Below are positions 49,033-61,597 of a DNA stretch of 64,000 nt, one piece after another. The stretch covers positions 1,488,001 through 1,552,000 of the forward strand of contig JAJTUP010000011.1 of assembly GCA_021399435.1 (NCBI GenBank). Reading direction: 5' to 3'. This DNA is from Diaporthe sp. PMI_573. Its lineage: Eukaryota > Ascomycota > Sordariomycetes > Diaporthales > Diaporthaceae. The notes beneath the pieces were generated by a model that was given only the letters and a program-made list of their open reading frames with translations, had not been told where the DNA came from and did no database searches. Every line of letters begins with the position of its first letter. The stretch's first letter is position 1. The translations under genes were made by a program, and so were the position numbers.

Positions 49033-49542
49033 CTCTTCTCTAATACTTTGAATCTTTTATTTTGTAGTTTTAAAAGAACATGTATATGGATTATGAACGG
49101 AACTACCCTACCATCTAATTATGGATTAGTCTACCTTGTATATTCTTTGGCAGCTCTGAAAATATGCAAACTCAACGGTTTAGGCACAACAGCATGGGGG
49201 CTTTCTGGTCAGAAAGGCCTAGACATCCGAGTCATAGGCATTGGGGCGTACAGACTCCTCGGCCTGTCGTGAAATCAGAATTAACAATTTGCTGGTGGTA
49301 TGCCAACCCAACGATGAACAATCCTGGACGTGATCCGAGCCCCGCCAACCCGAACATGACGTGCCTCTAATCCGGACACCGACATCGGGTACACATGTTC
49401 CGTCAGCGACGACGGCGGAAGCCTCTTCGGGGAACTCGCTTGGCGGACGGCTGACATTCGTGTACATATGCAAGTTGCGAACTCCAATTGTGTCTGGAAA
49501 AATGAAGTAGAACGATTCCAAATCTTTCCAGTGCTTTTCACC
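49033..49542. promoter_or_regulatory. Region between transposon and CmcJ-like gene
   Basis: 510 bp without a supported gene. CCGGACACCGA at 49,372-49,382 is an inverted CGG-N3-CCG about 160 bp before the next ATG. The first part may be displaced promoter or aminotransferase downstream sequence. Confidence 0.35.
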
Positions 49543-50636
49543 ATGGCTATTGTCGAGACTCGCATGTCGTATTTGGAGCCGTGGGTGGGCAAAGACGACG
49601 AGCCGTACGTCCGGGGCAAGGTTGAAGAGTCGTATCCGCGCATAAACTTCACCAATCAGGAGTTCCCTGTGAGAGTCAATGATGCCAGGCCTACGAAGAA
49701 TGACTTCAACCTCGACACCCACGGCTTCGCCTTCCACGATGCACCCATCAACGACGAAGTGGTTGAGGTGATTCGAAGCAAAGAAAAAGATGGGGTCAAG
49801 AACAGTTATTATCCCATGGTGGAAGAGCTCGTCAAAAAGCACACAGGAGCCAGCAGAGTCATCATCTTCGATCACACCTACCGGAAGAAAGACCCGTCCC
49901 TAGCTCCAACTGAAAACCCCAACGGCAGAGAACAACCAGCGACCCTGGTGAGCAACTCCGTTCCGTGCCTCTTGAAGTTGGGATTCATGGCTAATATTGC
50001 CAGGTACACGTTGATCAGTACGTTATAATGAGACAACGCCCTTATTCTCTTTGATCCTGAACAGCCACAGGTCAGCCACGGGTGCGATTGGGAGGGTCCG
50101 CCGTCACGCAGGAGAAGACGCCGAAGCGCTGCTCAAGGGCCGAGCACAAATCATCAAGTCAGCTCAACCACGCGATCTAGGTGACAGCGGAGAGATATCC
50201 ACTGACAGATTGAAGCGTTTGGCGCCCAGTCAACGGGACCGTCGAGGACTGGCCTCTGGCAGTGATGGACTACCGCAGCATCCAGCCGTCCGAGATACAC
50301 CCCACCAGCATCTTCAAGGAACGGTTCGAGATGCAGGGCCAGACGGTCTCGATTAACCATTCCGAGGCGCAGCGGTGGTACTACCTCCGCGGGCAGCAGA
50401 CCACTGAAGTGACTTTCATCAAAATTTGGGACAGCAAGGACGATCACGATGTTGCCAAACGTGAGCTCTCAAATCGATTACTCCTTGGACTAGACTCGGC
50501 CGCGTTGGAAACCGAAAGACTGACCCTCTATCTACTAGTGTGCCCACATTGTGCCTTTCCGGACCCTCAGGCACCGGCTGATGCAAAACCGCGCGAGAGC
50601 ATAGAAGTTCGTTGCTTGGTGTTCTACGAGGACTAG
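49543..50636 (+). CDS. CmcJ/AsaB-like hydroxylase-desaturase family protein
   Basis: Five exons (49,543-49,947, 50,004-50,017, 50,071-50,157, 50,216-50,460 and 50,539-50,636) join in phase to 282 residues. The second exon is only 14 nt. Recognisable stretches are RVNDARP near residue 45, VIIFDHTYRKKD, VHVDQSATGAIGRVRRH, the WRPVNGTVEDWPLAVMDYRS core, YYLRGQQTTEVTFIKIWDS and a PHCAFPDP end. This matches the family named after CmcJ of cephamycin biosynthesis. Fungal members (AsaB, CTB9) are annotated as hydroxylase/desaturases; the VHVDQ and metal-like His/Asp residues fit an iron/2-oxoglutarate role, but that is inference. The family is not a standard part of ETP clusters. The ATG at 49,543 has a CACC context. 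Confidence 0.85.
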
Positions 50637-51478
50637 ATTGATGATCATTTGGTATGCATTGAGTCAGAAGTATGTGTATCATGTCATTTGACCGCGAATA
50701 GCTTGATTTCTGGAATCTCAATGTTTGATTGTAGGCAGGGAAAGAAATTAGCTTCCTTAAGCACTTGTAGCACTTTTGTCTTCCTGGAGCTCGTATTCCC
50801 TCTACAGCGCAGAGAGGTCGATATGTAACTTTTGTCCGATTAGGCTCGTGAACGAATTAAAAGCCATGGAGAGGATCCCTGTCTTTCTGGCTGCTTCACT
50901 CTACACCACCCGCAGGTCAACATTTCTTATCGAAATATCAGGCGAGCCGCCCAGTGCCAAAAAGTTTGTACCCGGTTGTTGACGGGTCGGACTCAAGGCG
51001 AGAGCCGTATGCCAACATTCAATCAATCGTGGGCCATAGATGCGTCTGTGATCCAAAAGCCAAACTGCACCAAAAGTGGAGACTGGACTTGAATCCACGC
51101 TCCGTGGCGTGGAGACTGGGCCGACGAGAATGCCGTGAGGCTGGTCTTGGCAATGGTCCCGGTGGCCGAACAGGTCGGACACGCCACGTGAATCTGTCGC
51201 ATAGGAGGTCTTTGGGGCTTCCGGTCATTGTCCGGTCAGAATTTAATACAAGGAAAGTCGGGCTCGGGCCCGTTAATTTTGTTTTGTTTGACCTGAGGGG
51301 CAGAGGGAGGGGGTAACGTGGCCTCGGATGCCGATTCTCAGACAAGCGTCTGCATTGGCTGTGTAGTCTATGGGTGCAACTTAACTGCATCTCGTAGTGT
51401 CTTGCGTTCGTGGTAGCCAGGGAGCGAATGTCTCATCGGCTTTTCTCGTACATGAATAATTTATCTTGACTCTTCAAG
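50637..51478. promoter_or_regulatory. Intergenic region with TCGGATGCCGA upstream of GGCT-like gene
   Basis: 842 bp without a supported gene. TCGGATGCCGA at 51,324-51,334 is an exact TCGGN3CCGA match, about 145 bp upstream of the ATG at 51,479. Confidence 0.5.
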
Positions 51479-52329
51479 ATGCTGGTCGTCACGACCCTTC
51501 CACAGCCCAACGCGCACGTGTGGTACCTCGCGTACGGGTCCAACCTCAGCTCCTCTAAATTCATCCACGACAGGGGCATAACCCCTCTCTCGACGGCCGT
51601 GGTGTCTATCCCGGGATGGAGCCTCTCAATGGACAGCGCGGGCGTGCCCTATTCTGAGCCGTCGTTTGCAAGCATACTCCCCGCCCATGCGGCCGGGCGG
51701 GAGAAGAGCGTGGAGCTTATCGGGACAGCCTATAAACTCACGCCCGAGATGTACAAGAAGGTCCTTGCTTCAGAAGGGGGAGGGATCGCATATGCTGAGG
51801 TTGAGGTCAGGGCGCATGTGTTGCACAAAGTCCTCGCCGATGATACTCGCAGATCTGAGGCGGGGGAGGGGACGGTGGCCATGAGGTCTTTGATCACAGT
51901 CTTGCGGAGGGAAGCGAGACCAAGTGCTCGGTATATGGTACTTGAGCGACCCTCTTTTGAAATCATCTGATCATTCCGCAGAGTTGGTCCTTCTGACACC
52001 TTTCCACTGATTTACAGAACCTTCTGCGGACCGGAGCTGAGGAAGCACACATGCCCTCGTCGTACCAAAAGTTTCTGGCGTCCATCCCCGTCTATCATCG
52101 CCCAACTCGGCTTATCCCGAGCGTAGGTGCTACGATCTTCCTGGCCATCTGGGTGCCAATTATGTCGATTATGGAGAAGATAACAAAGGCAAGTTTGAAG
52201 CGAAGCAGGACAGGAAATGCCCCGCTCTGGGTCATCACTCTGGTAAGATTTGTCGTCTTCGCAATGTGGTTTTCTCACGACTACTTGCACGCTCCGATTT
52301 GGGGCAGGGGAGACGGCATGGAATCATGA
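51479..52329 (+). CDS. Gamma-glutamylcyclotransferase-like protein (GliK-like) with C-terminal membrane segment
   Basis: In ETP pathways this enzyme removes the gamma-glutamyl part of the glutathione adducts. Exons 51,479-51,937 and 52,018-52,329 give 256 residues. The substrate-binding loop WYLAYGSNLS is at about 15-24, and the ASEGGGIAYAEVEV stretch carries the likely general-base Glu. The C-terminal part has YQKFLASIPVYHRP, typical of fungal homologues, followed by hydrophobic ATIFLAIWVPIM and LVRFVVFAMWF. These suggest tail membrane association. Its place beside the GST, dipeptidase and PLP lyase genes supports the assignment. Confidence 0.88.
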
Positions 52330-52719
52330 TTTACAATCAATTGAAATTTTCTCTTCTTTCTCTTAATGGTTCATACGACGAAAGCATGTACTAGCATTCT
52401 CATTTGGGCCTGTGTTTCCGAAACTGGTCTGTTCATCAAATTTTACAAACATGACGCAGCCTGAAATCCTCATGAGGATGGTAAAATATCCCGGACATGT
52501 AGTCTAGTGAAGCAAATCATTGGGAGTTGGTCACAGCTCCAATTTTCCATGTCGCTAATATGACAAATATGGGTAGAATATCTTTACACTAATGGTGGTG
52601 TTGAAGAAATCCTCAAGTAACTTACTGGGACTTGTAGTGTTTTCACGCTCATTCCGTTGCGATCATGCCTGAGATTGTCCGTAAATAAGGCTTTGCGCAG
52701 TAGCCGCCCACCACACCCA
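52330..52719. other. Convergent gap
   Basis: 390 bp between converging genes; AT-leaning, with no feature recognised apart from presumed 3' ends. Confidence 0.35.
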
Positions 52720-54208
52720 TCAGACCCTGCTCCAGGCCGGAGTCTCGTTCTCATCATCCTCAGGTCGCCTCTGTGTCGTCATTTCGATTGTGACCGTCTT
52801 GTTCACTCCAGGTGCAGCCTGCCCCTCACTCGTTGCAATTGGTCGTCCCACGAAACTCTCTGAATCTGCAAGCTTCCTGAAAGAAGACGTGTTTTGAGCT
52901 CCGCTGTAGGGCTGGCCTTTGGGCTTGTTGGACCGGGACCCTTTGGACCCTTTGGACCCGCCGGAGCCACCACCAGAGCCTCTGCTCCTGGTGATGGAGG
53001 GCAGCGAGATGGCGCTCCGCACACTGGCCACGACAGACCCCACGGAGTGACCGCGGAAGATGTGCTGGGCCGTGGGCAGGCAGGCAGCGATGAGGGACAG
53101 CCCGGCCTCGATCATGGACCAGTACACGACTGTGGAGACTGACATGTTCGTGTCGAGCGTCGGGTCATTTGAGCGTTCGATCTGTGTGATGAATATAGCA
53201 AGGCGGGCCGCGGCGGCGCCGGTGGCCACGGCACCTAATAGCAGGATACCCGTGACGGCGAGCTTGCGCAGCGGCGAAAGATGCATAGACCAGATCTGAA
53301 TTTTGTCAGCGTCACGACCGCAGGGACGAATTTGGGACGCGGTCTCCTGTCGTTGACTTACGCGAGGAATAGGCAGCGCCACAATGAGAACGTCTAGTAT
53401 CAGGTCGGTGATGAGCAGCGACTCGACGATATGCTGGATCGGATAGCCCCCGTTGCAGTGCTCAAACATGGCAGCGTACGACGTCCAGTGGGCGGACCAG
53501 TGCGTGCCACACGAAAAGGCAACGGCGAAGATGTATGCCAGCGTCCACGCGACGACGACTCCCGTGAACACATGGCAAGCGACGTTTATCCAGTCGGACT
53601 TCTGCACGATAAAGACGCGGCGGTAGAAGAAGATGATGCTGAGTTTGATAAAGCCGTACGCCGCTGTCATGAGCAGCTGGGTGCTGAACTGCACCTTTTG
53701 CACGAGCTACGCATTCGATTAGCCTGGGTGTGATTCCAAGGCGCAGCATCGTTCACGAAGCCTGCTTAGAGAAACGAGCTGGGGATGCCTAATCGGAGAA
53801 AAGGCGTCCTTACAGTGGTTTTAGGGTTCGTCCATGTAAACACGGCCTGCGGATCAGCGCTTGGCGGAGGCGGTGTCGCATATCCAACAGCTTTCCTCTC
53901 CACGCCTGCAGAAAGACGCCGTTGTCAACATCATGATCCGCAAATTGATGATTCCAGCCAGACCGATCAGACTTACCGACGATGAGGGCGATGCCCATCC
54001 CAATTACAAGGGCGAGCGCTGGAAGGATAAGGTAATCGTCAATTCCGAACGGCGATCTTCTTCTGTCTCTGGCGGAGTGCCGTATCATGCGCGCGTAGAA
54101 ACGCAGCGCCACAACGAGTATGCACACTGCAGGCAAGGCAGCGCCCGCTGCAAGAATGTGACCCGGCGTGGCGTACACAAACCAGTTGGCACCCGAGTAC
54201 GGCGCCAT
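52720..54208 (-). CDS. Rhodopsin-domain integral membrane protein 2
   Basis: Second seven-helix protein of the fungal rhodopsin-domain family. Exons 54,208-53,977, 53,905-53,814, 53,706-53,362 and 53,295-52,720 join to 414 residues. Landmarks are VALRFYARMIR and GIDDYLILPALAL (second helix region), AAYGFIKLSIIFFYRRVF, a FEHCNGG loop and IPRIWSMHLSPLRKLAVTGILLLG. The C-terminal tail is low-complexity Gly/Ser/Lys (about residues 315-345) and then charged. It is only distantly similar to protein 1. The function is unknown. Family members frequently occur in metabolite clusters. Confidence 0.82.
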
Positions 54209-56824
54209 GGTCACTGCTGGCGAGATCGAGACGAATTCACGAGAAGGAAAGTTTGAACTCGCAGTAAGCAGAGGGGGGCCAGCAAAGAAGGATGGAAACT
54301 TTGAGAAGGAAGCGGCGCGAGTCACGGAGCTGAAGGCGGACCTTGCCTAGTAGCAGTTTTCTGTCTCGGCGTGTCAGCCCCTAGAGACAAAAGTGCTTAT
54401 CGCTTATGCGGGTTGGAGCAAGGGAGGCAGCACACCTCATGCGGTCCAATGGCTCTCGTCTGAGGGATTCGATGCAGAAGCGGCCACCAAGTCCAGAGCC
54501 AGTAGTTCTAACAGCTCATGCAGGATTGCGCCGGGTGTGGTGTCACAAGATAGCAATCTCACATGCTCATTGGGCCCTGATTCTATGTTGGAGGGACACT
54601 CTGGATTCAATAAAGTAATATCTTCAAGGTCCATTGATTAATAATTTCTCGATGCGATCCGAATTCCAGGCAGGAAAATAACCAGTGAAAGCGGGCCGTG
54701 ATCGGACTTGCAAAAGTGATACGTTGGGCAAGTTCAAGGCGTCTTTTCGCATTGAGAACATGAGCGAGGCACTGCCGTACCTCCACGTCTGCCTGGATCG
54801 TTGCACACGGGATGTCTCATTTCTCGAGCTTTTTGCACCGACAGAGGCCGTCAGATTTTAGATGAATTTGAGCCAAGCTTCAATGGTATCCGTCCGTCTC
54901 TGGGCCCGACTCTGAAGACATCGCGGCGCTTGGAGTCTGGCCAGCTGGAAATCTCAAGTATAAGTCTCACGATTGGAAGTGCACCCGCGGAGCATCTTGG
55001 CCAGGCAATTTGGGCCGTGACCGTCAGCATATCCGATAATTACACGCCCAATCAAAGTGCGTATTTTTGTAGACAGGTTGAACGTGGATTCGCTGAGCGA
55101 TGCTTAGTCGGCGGCATTTTCTGACCGCCCTACCAATGACGGCTTCTTCATGATCCGAATGTGTATATATTGTAGTCACTCTGAGTCAACCAACGAGCCA
55201 ACCATTTTGGAAGTCCACTACGCGTTTCAACTCGTGACCGGTAGTCATAGCGTTGACACGCTGAAACTGTCAAGCATACATACATACACACCCTCAGTAA
55301 CGGACTTTGCGAGGAGTACGCGTCCAATTTAAGGCTGAACAGGGGGACAATTGTCCAATTTGTGACAGGTGGCAATTTCCAGACTTATGCGGACGGACTG
55401 GAAGCAGCCTTGTCAGTGGGGCTTGGCACCGCGAGTAGCACGACGTTCTAGCAGCCAACAGGGCCAACACAACTTAGGCGCCCAGGTTGGGGGCCGCAGC
55501 GAGTCCGTTGGCTGCATGTGTTGGTGCAATACGAAGTTGTGACGATGTGGGTGGGACGGATGAGACAGGAGGGTGGTCAGCGCGGCAGCCCGGCTACCGC
55601 ATGCCGTTATTGGGGTCGAAATTACCCTGCAGTGCCCTGCATATGCCCTCACTTTACTGGTATGTAGCAAGACTTTCACTTCGTTGGTACAATACTCGAT
55701 ACTCATGAGTACGTATTATTGCGCGGGGGGTTTCCTACGTAGTTAACACCGGCTGCGGAGGGCTGCAGAGTCGCATCCGACACACAGTAGACTGATTACT
55801 ATGCATTAGACTATCTCCTTAACCGTGGTTTTCTCCACGCACGCGGGGCGATCATCAGCCTTCGCTGCCATTCCATGCTTCAAGACCTAGTACATAGAAG
55901 ACGGTTTTGAAGTTTGCAATGGCTCAGTGTGTATTTTCTTTCGGCACTTGATCGACCCGCTTTCTGTGTAGAAAGGCGAAGCACGCCGGACCGAGCCGAC
56001 TCAACGGTTCCCAAGCTAATGCAGTTTTGCAGGACCTAGAATTGTGGGGGCTTGGTGCACAAGACGCCGGTTGGTCTCGACCTCGGCCACCAACCTCCGC
56101 AAGGATTCCTTGACCAGTCGCCGATAGATGAGTCCGCTTCGGGATCAACGGTGCCCGGGAAGAACTGCATGTTGGTCGGGCATGTGGCGTCACTGCAGGT
56201 GCGCCGTCCCAATAGACCCGTGGATCACGGCTAATTGCGGGTCACTGGCGACTGGGATACGGATCCTGTTTCAGCCCGGAAAGGCGGGTCGGAAGCCGAT
56301 ACCCGAAGTGTGCGTCTCCCGCACTAGTGCCCAGGTATGCCCGGAGTCCGGTTGGGAATCCATCTGCTCAAGCAACGTCCGCCGGAGCCCGTTCCTAGAA
56401 AAGAAGGTCGCGCTGTAGGATCGGAGTTGGTGCGGCGGTGACTGCAGAGCAACCCTGTTGGCAACGTCCAGCAGCGGCCCCCAACAATCCTTTAATGTTG
56501 TCATCGTACCATGTCGAAAGCGCCCGTGACAGCCGTCAGCGCCATCTTCAGTGTCTCCCCTTACTGGACAAGTTGACGAGATCGCGATAGCCATTTTGCG
56601 CTTTTGTCAGGATTTCGGGTGATGGAATGTCTAGGGATGAACAATAATCTTGCAGGGAAACCCTGTGTACTCTTGCCAGTGATTGCTTGAAAAGACCCAA
56701 CGCAGCATGCGCCGTACCATAATGTGACATCTTGAGCAACGCAGGGACGAACTGAGACTTCTGGGAAACGATCCGGTAAGACAAAGTTGAAAGCACAACC
56801 GCTCGCTGTATAGAAAGAAAAGTC
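54209..56824. other. 2.6-kb gene-free gap
   Basis: Short open frames on both strands show no recognisable domain and no codon pattern like the neighbours. No exact TCGGN3CCGA site was found. Composition is closer to genic DNA than to the left AT-rich block, so RIP has not obviously acted here. Confidence 0.35.
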
Positions 56825-58179
56825 CTATTTCTCGCCTGTCGACCGGCTTGCGAGGTCTTTGAACCGGAGCTCCAGATCGTTGTAACAATCCTGGCGCGAC
56901 CTTCCCCCTGCCGATTCCGAGCCCGCCAAGCCGGGGAGGTTTTGTTTCGGCCCGACCCCGGCCAACACCCTCAGCCTGCCGACAACCTCGGTGGCCTGGC
57001 GTATGACCCTCAGGAGGCTTTGCTTCCGCATGGCCGATTGCTCTTCGGCGTCGATCGTGTAGTCCCCAAACCCCAGTCCGGCCGTGGCGCCGGCCAGGCC
57101 CCGCCGCCGCTGCTGGGCCTCCTCGGCGTCGACCGTCGTCCGGCAGAGCTCGAGGAGCTCGTGGATCTGGTAGAGGAGCGTGGTAAAGAGCATGAGGCAC
57201 CTGAGCTTGCGCGAGCTCTGTTGCATGGCGATGAGGCTGTTGACCCTCTCGAGCGCCTGCCGCACAATCCCGAGGATGATCTTGGACGTTTTCAGCTCCG
57301 CCATGATGTAATTCTCCAGGTCGTTGATGATCTGGCAGCAATCTAGGCAGCACTGGCTGTCCATCTGGCTCTGGGGCCGCAGGCCGAGCGACATCTCGGA
57401 TGGCTCGGCTTGCGCGGGCTGCTGGATCGGGGGTACTGGAGGGGCCGATGTCGCCGGTGGGGATAGAGCCATCAGAAAGTCCTCAAAGCTGGATCCGACA
57501 GGAGAAAAGTCGTACTCCCCCCCACCGTCAGTGAATATTGTCGTGCTCGTCGGCTCTGGTGGCGCCGGCCTCGTGCTGTCGTGAGTGGCGACTTGTATCG
57601 TGGAAGCAGCCTCCGATTTGTCCGTCATGACCTTTTCTGGGGGCTCAACCTGCCATTCAGACACCCAAGTCATACTGTCATCAAACTCCTCAAGCTCTTG
57701 GTAGTCGGACGCGGTTGACCCGCTGGAGAAACCAGCTGGCCTGGTTGGGGTCAATGTCGACGAGCTTCCTGCGTTGGAAAAAGTATGCGGTCGTCCCCGC
57801 GGCTCGCCATGATCGGATTCTTGTTGACGCTTCCTTGTCCTTGGTCCTTGCACCTTCCCGGCTCTCGACTCCACGTAGGTACATTTTGTGCCTGAGCTTT
57901 GGCAGCGCCGGCACCCAGATCGCTCGCCTGAGCATTTCACCTGAAATCCAGCCCGTTAGCATCACGTACATGGCTGAGGTCATGATCTTGTTGTGCATGT
58001 GTTGGAATAAGGGAAGCTCACCTTTGCAGCCCGGCACTGGTTGCAAGCACTGCAGAGTCTGACCTGCTGCGCATGACAGGCGACTGTTCTGTGATGTGGC
58101 CTGACATATCAGCACCAAAAAACTCTAAAAGGGGTCCCGATGATGGATCGTACCTTGCGCGGGGCGTTGTGGCTAGCAT
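56825..58179 (-). CDS. Zn2Cys6 transcription factor, AflR/GliZ-like (likely pathway regulator)
   Basis: Nuclear regulator, probably activating the cluster. Exons 58,179-58,154, 58,088-58,022 and 57,940-56,825 join in phase to 402 residues. The binuclear zinc cluster CNQCRAAKVKC / CRRC / C is completed across the second intron (about residues 22-49), followed by a basic stretch RKRQQ. The middle is Ser/Pro/Thr-rich. The C-terminal part CCLDCCQIINDLE...KTSKIILGIVRQALERV...CLMLFTTLLYQI is the AflR-type regulatory domain seen in GliZ and similar proteins. An inverted-CGG half-site preference fits the CGG-N3-CCG motifs in the cluster promoters. Confidence 0.9.
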
Positions 58180-59645
58180 CGTTAGCGAACTCAAGCTTGT
58201 GGACTAGTAATCCTGGATTCTAGGATCTTCAACGAGTGCCCTCTGGGACATGAAGTGACTTGAATATGGTTTCTGCCCGTACAGGGAAGTCAACGGGTCT
58301 ACAGGTTTTGCTCATATGTGATCACTCTGTGACACGAAATTGAGCCGCCTCTCCACAAAAGCCGCAGCAGTGCTGTTGCGCGTGTCCCTAATGTGCTTGG
58401 CACAGCATGTTCCTCTAGAGACGCTCGCCAAAAGGCCCCGCACTACGTCCGCTTACGGCAAATGTAGTGTGACCAACAGATAGGCACCACATATCAAGCT
58501 GATTCAGGCCTTATGTCATCGGCCAGCGTGACTGCAAAGGGAATTCGTGTCACAAGGATATGAGGCAACCGATTTCGCCTAAGCGCTGTCAAAGAGTGCA
58601 TTGCAGTGCAATTATTTCCACCGCACTGCTGCTTGACAGCCTAGCAGGATTTCGAAGGAGGGTCTCGGCAGGTTATTGCTCTCAAAGCGGCTTCCTACTG
58701 TTGTTGTCATTCGACCAGCTTACATGTGTGTGTTGGACTAGTGTTACATTGTTGCTGGGGTCCAAATCCTTCAGACTGTGACAAGCGCTTCATGGCTGAG
58801 TGGTTGCCAACACTTAGACCCGAGGTACGATCGTCATCAATGTGCAGGATGCCTGGCCTCCTCCTGCCCAACACCAGGGTGCGGCGAGGGCCAAGATGAG
58901 TGCTGACCCTGAGAAGATCTGTCTGTTTTCACTAGCAAATGAAAAGAGAAGGGTGCCTCGAGATAGCGGAGATGTTGTGCCAGTTAGGAAGTCAGGTCCG
59001 TGGAAGGCCACGGCAGCCACTACTGGCCGGGTAAGGCTGGTCCCGGGAGAATCTGAGAATTATGGGAAGTGGAAATATCGAATGATCGCTGTGCGCAGTT
59101 CCGCATCAGTCCCTTGGTCCCCTATGGCGCCAGCCACGGCGGCTTCCAGATGACGGCAGTATCCGTGATATAATTCAGCCGTGTCAGGCTAGGGCATCTG
59201 CAATTTTGCCCACCCAAGTAAGCAAAGGATCACAATCCGAAACTTCCTGCTTTCAGGTCATCACTAGAAGTGCATGCCCATTGGACTCCAGAACCGGTCA
59301 TCACCTTATACGCCCCTAGTGGATATAATATTGAACTTCTCGCCCCCCCTACTCCGAAAAAAAGAAAGAAAAGAAAAGAAAGGACCAAAGATACTGGGGC
59401 ATTGGATTGAGAGGCGCACAGCGGCGAGTGGCGCATCATGGGATATTTTCTCCACGTACGCAATCTCTTTCAGGAGCCGCAGCAAGTACCCCTGCCTTTC
59501 CGACACTGCAATGGGCGCTAATTCATATGCAGTGAGTCCATAATTTTCAATTGCAGCTCCCAATAGTACTACAGTAAGCTGACAGCGTCTCTCAGGTGCA
59601 CTTCGGCCACCGGCCTGTAAGTGTGGCACCGTGAGAACCAGGGCC
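58180..59645. other. 1.5-kb gap upstream of the regulator
   Basis: No supported gene. It contains the regulator's promoter and the 3' end of P450 2. A purine-rich AAAGAAAGAAAAG tract lies near 59,359-59,382. Confidence 0.35.
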
Positions 59646-61352
59646 TCACGGACTTGGTCTGCCTTGCACCAGCTTTTCGCACAGGATCTCCGCATCTGGA
59701 TGCGTAATCCAGGTCTCGGGGTTCTTGTCCCACCCAGTCGTGGCGTCCAGCCCCAGCTCATAGTTCTCGATTAGCTCAGCAACCAGGACGCGTATGATGA
59801 GATCGGCAAGATACTTCCCCAGGCACTGCCTGGCCCCGAAGCCGAATCTCCAGTAGTGGTATCTCGTTTCAGAGGCCTTCCGATCCTGGAACCTCGATGG
59901 CCTGTAGGCTGCACCATCAGCCCCCCAGTACTTATTGCGAATATTGAGGGCGTGCGTATCAACAACGAAGTTGGTTCCGGCTGGTACTGAGAATCCGCCG
60001 ACGATGCGAGCTGTGGGGGCGGCCTGAGGTACTGAAAATGCCGCCAGAGGTTTCAACCGGGCCGACTCAAGGATGGAAGCAGCCAGTAGCGTGTCTGACC
60101 TCAGCACGTACTTCTCCCACCCGCTCTGGCTGAGCTTCTCCTCGGCAACCTGGAGCCTGGTCCTTGCCTTGGTGATCTCATGTCGAAGTTGGCTCTGTAC
60201 ATCCCTGTTGGCCGCTAGGAACAGAAAGTTCCATGATAGACCGCCGATCGTGACATCGAGATTTGCGAAGAGCATTTCGTCCAGAGTCTGCAATGCCTGT
60301 TCCTTGGTGATAGCACCCGCGTGCCAGGCTTCGTACAGAGATACCATCGTCTTGCGGCTTCTCGCTTGTTGGCATTTCTCGTATACGGTGTCATTGAAGT
60401 GTCCCCATCTTTCTCGGAACTCGTCCAGATCACGGTTGGTGCTCGTTGGTAAAACTCTGCTCCAAGAAAAGCGTGTAACGCCACCTCGGATCACCCGGCC
60501 GAACAAGCCTTCCCGTAGCGGAATGAGAGATTGTAGCTGAGACCGTAGGTCCGGCGTCAGATCCCCGTACAGGTTGTCTGCCACAATCCAGAAGGGCAAC
60601 ATGTGCAGATCTTTTACCGGGTCAAGTTTGCCTTTTGCCAGCCGGCCGTGGAGACCAAGGTCTATGAGATACTCTCGAGTGATCGTAGTTATGCGCGATA
60701 GACTGGTTGTCGCGCCGTGGTATGTGAATGCCTCACCAGTGACGGCACGAACCTGCCGCCACTGGGCCCCGGATATCAAGCCTAGGCAGCTTCCAAGTAT
60801 CTCGCCCATGAGCCAGCCGGCGTCGTTGTTGATGCCCTTACAATGCAAATCCGAGTCCTTGAATACTGTCTTTACGTCCTCGGGATCCGTGAGAACTCTG
60901 CACCACATGAGCGAAGTCCAACATAAGTGACAATAGAAGGTACCATGGACTCACATCTCGCCTTTCATGCCACTCCATATCCGATAAACGCGACCGTGCT
61001 CCTTGGCCCAGTCACTGCTGTTCTTCTCCCCGTCCAGAAACTTGGCCACGTCGCCCTGTCCATTGGGCCATTGATAAGGGCAGGTCGGTATTTGGCGCCG
61101 GACCACGCCTGTTGACAAGATCGGGTTTCTAATTAGAAGGTATTTCTTTTTCGATCAATACGCCTTCGTAGTATTACTTCGTTCCAAGGCACTTACCTCG
61201 ATGACCCATGACAGAAGTCTATTGCCATTCCGAGAAATTATCGTGTACAGCACGCTAGAGAAAAGTAGCAAGACGATCAAGAACAAAAGCCCTCCACCTG
61301 AAGTTGAGTAACGCGCATGCATACTTCCGGCGAAACTTGAATCGACCTTCAT
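59646..61352 (-). CDS. Cytochrome P450 monooxygenase (cluster P450 2)
   Basis: ER-anchored monooxygenase, 532 residues. Exons are 61,352-61,197 (signal anchor [18 protein letters not shown]), 61,145-60,955 and 60,897-59,646. The second acceptor at 61,146 was chosen because it keeps frame with the [16 protein letters not shown] and [12 protein letters not shown] stretches. The I-helix region is [15 protein letters not shown], the ExxR motif is ESARLKP, and PSRFQDR is present. The heme loop is intact ([11 protein letters not shown]). It belongs to a different family from P450 1. In ETP pathways such enzymes hydroxylate the scaffold or form rings; the exact step is unknown. Confidence 0.9.
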
Positions 61353-61597
61353 ATTCGGCCTAGGTGAATTGATCAGGCTTCAGTTGCGCAGGGACTGTTT
61401 GATTCACGAGTAACATATCTCAGTCGTGAATTATATGATAGAGTTTTCAAGGTCCAGCACCCGGTATCGTCCTGTGCGACAGGCATTTGCATTTCTCAAT
61501 CTGATTATTACGGAACGGACCCCGGAACCTCGCCCTTGTTTGCGAAATAAGCTGCCGGAAGGACCTCGGTCAGCGAGGCCTCACCCCAGATTACGCC
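61353..61597. promoter_or_regulatory. P450 2 promoter / GST 3' region
   Basis: ACGGACCCCGG at 61,515-61,525 is an inverted CGG-N3-CCG about 160 bp upstream of the P450 2 ATG. TCGGTCAGCGA at 61,566-61,576 is a one-mismatch match to TCGGN3CCGA. Confidence 0.35.

Noticed and set aside
56271..56796. Two minus-strand open frames beyond the regulator stop codon
   Set aside because: No similarity recognised, no splice continuity with the regulator, whose AflR-type domain already ends at 56,825.
58842..59153. 103-residue plus-strand open frame between the regulator and P450 2
   Set aside because: Low-complexity composition and no domain; likely chance open frame.
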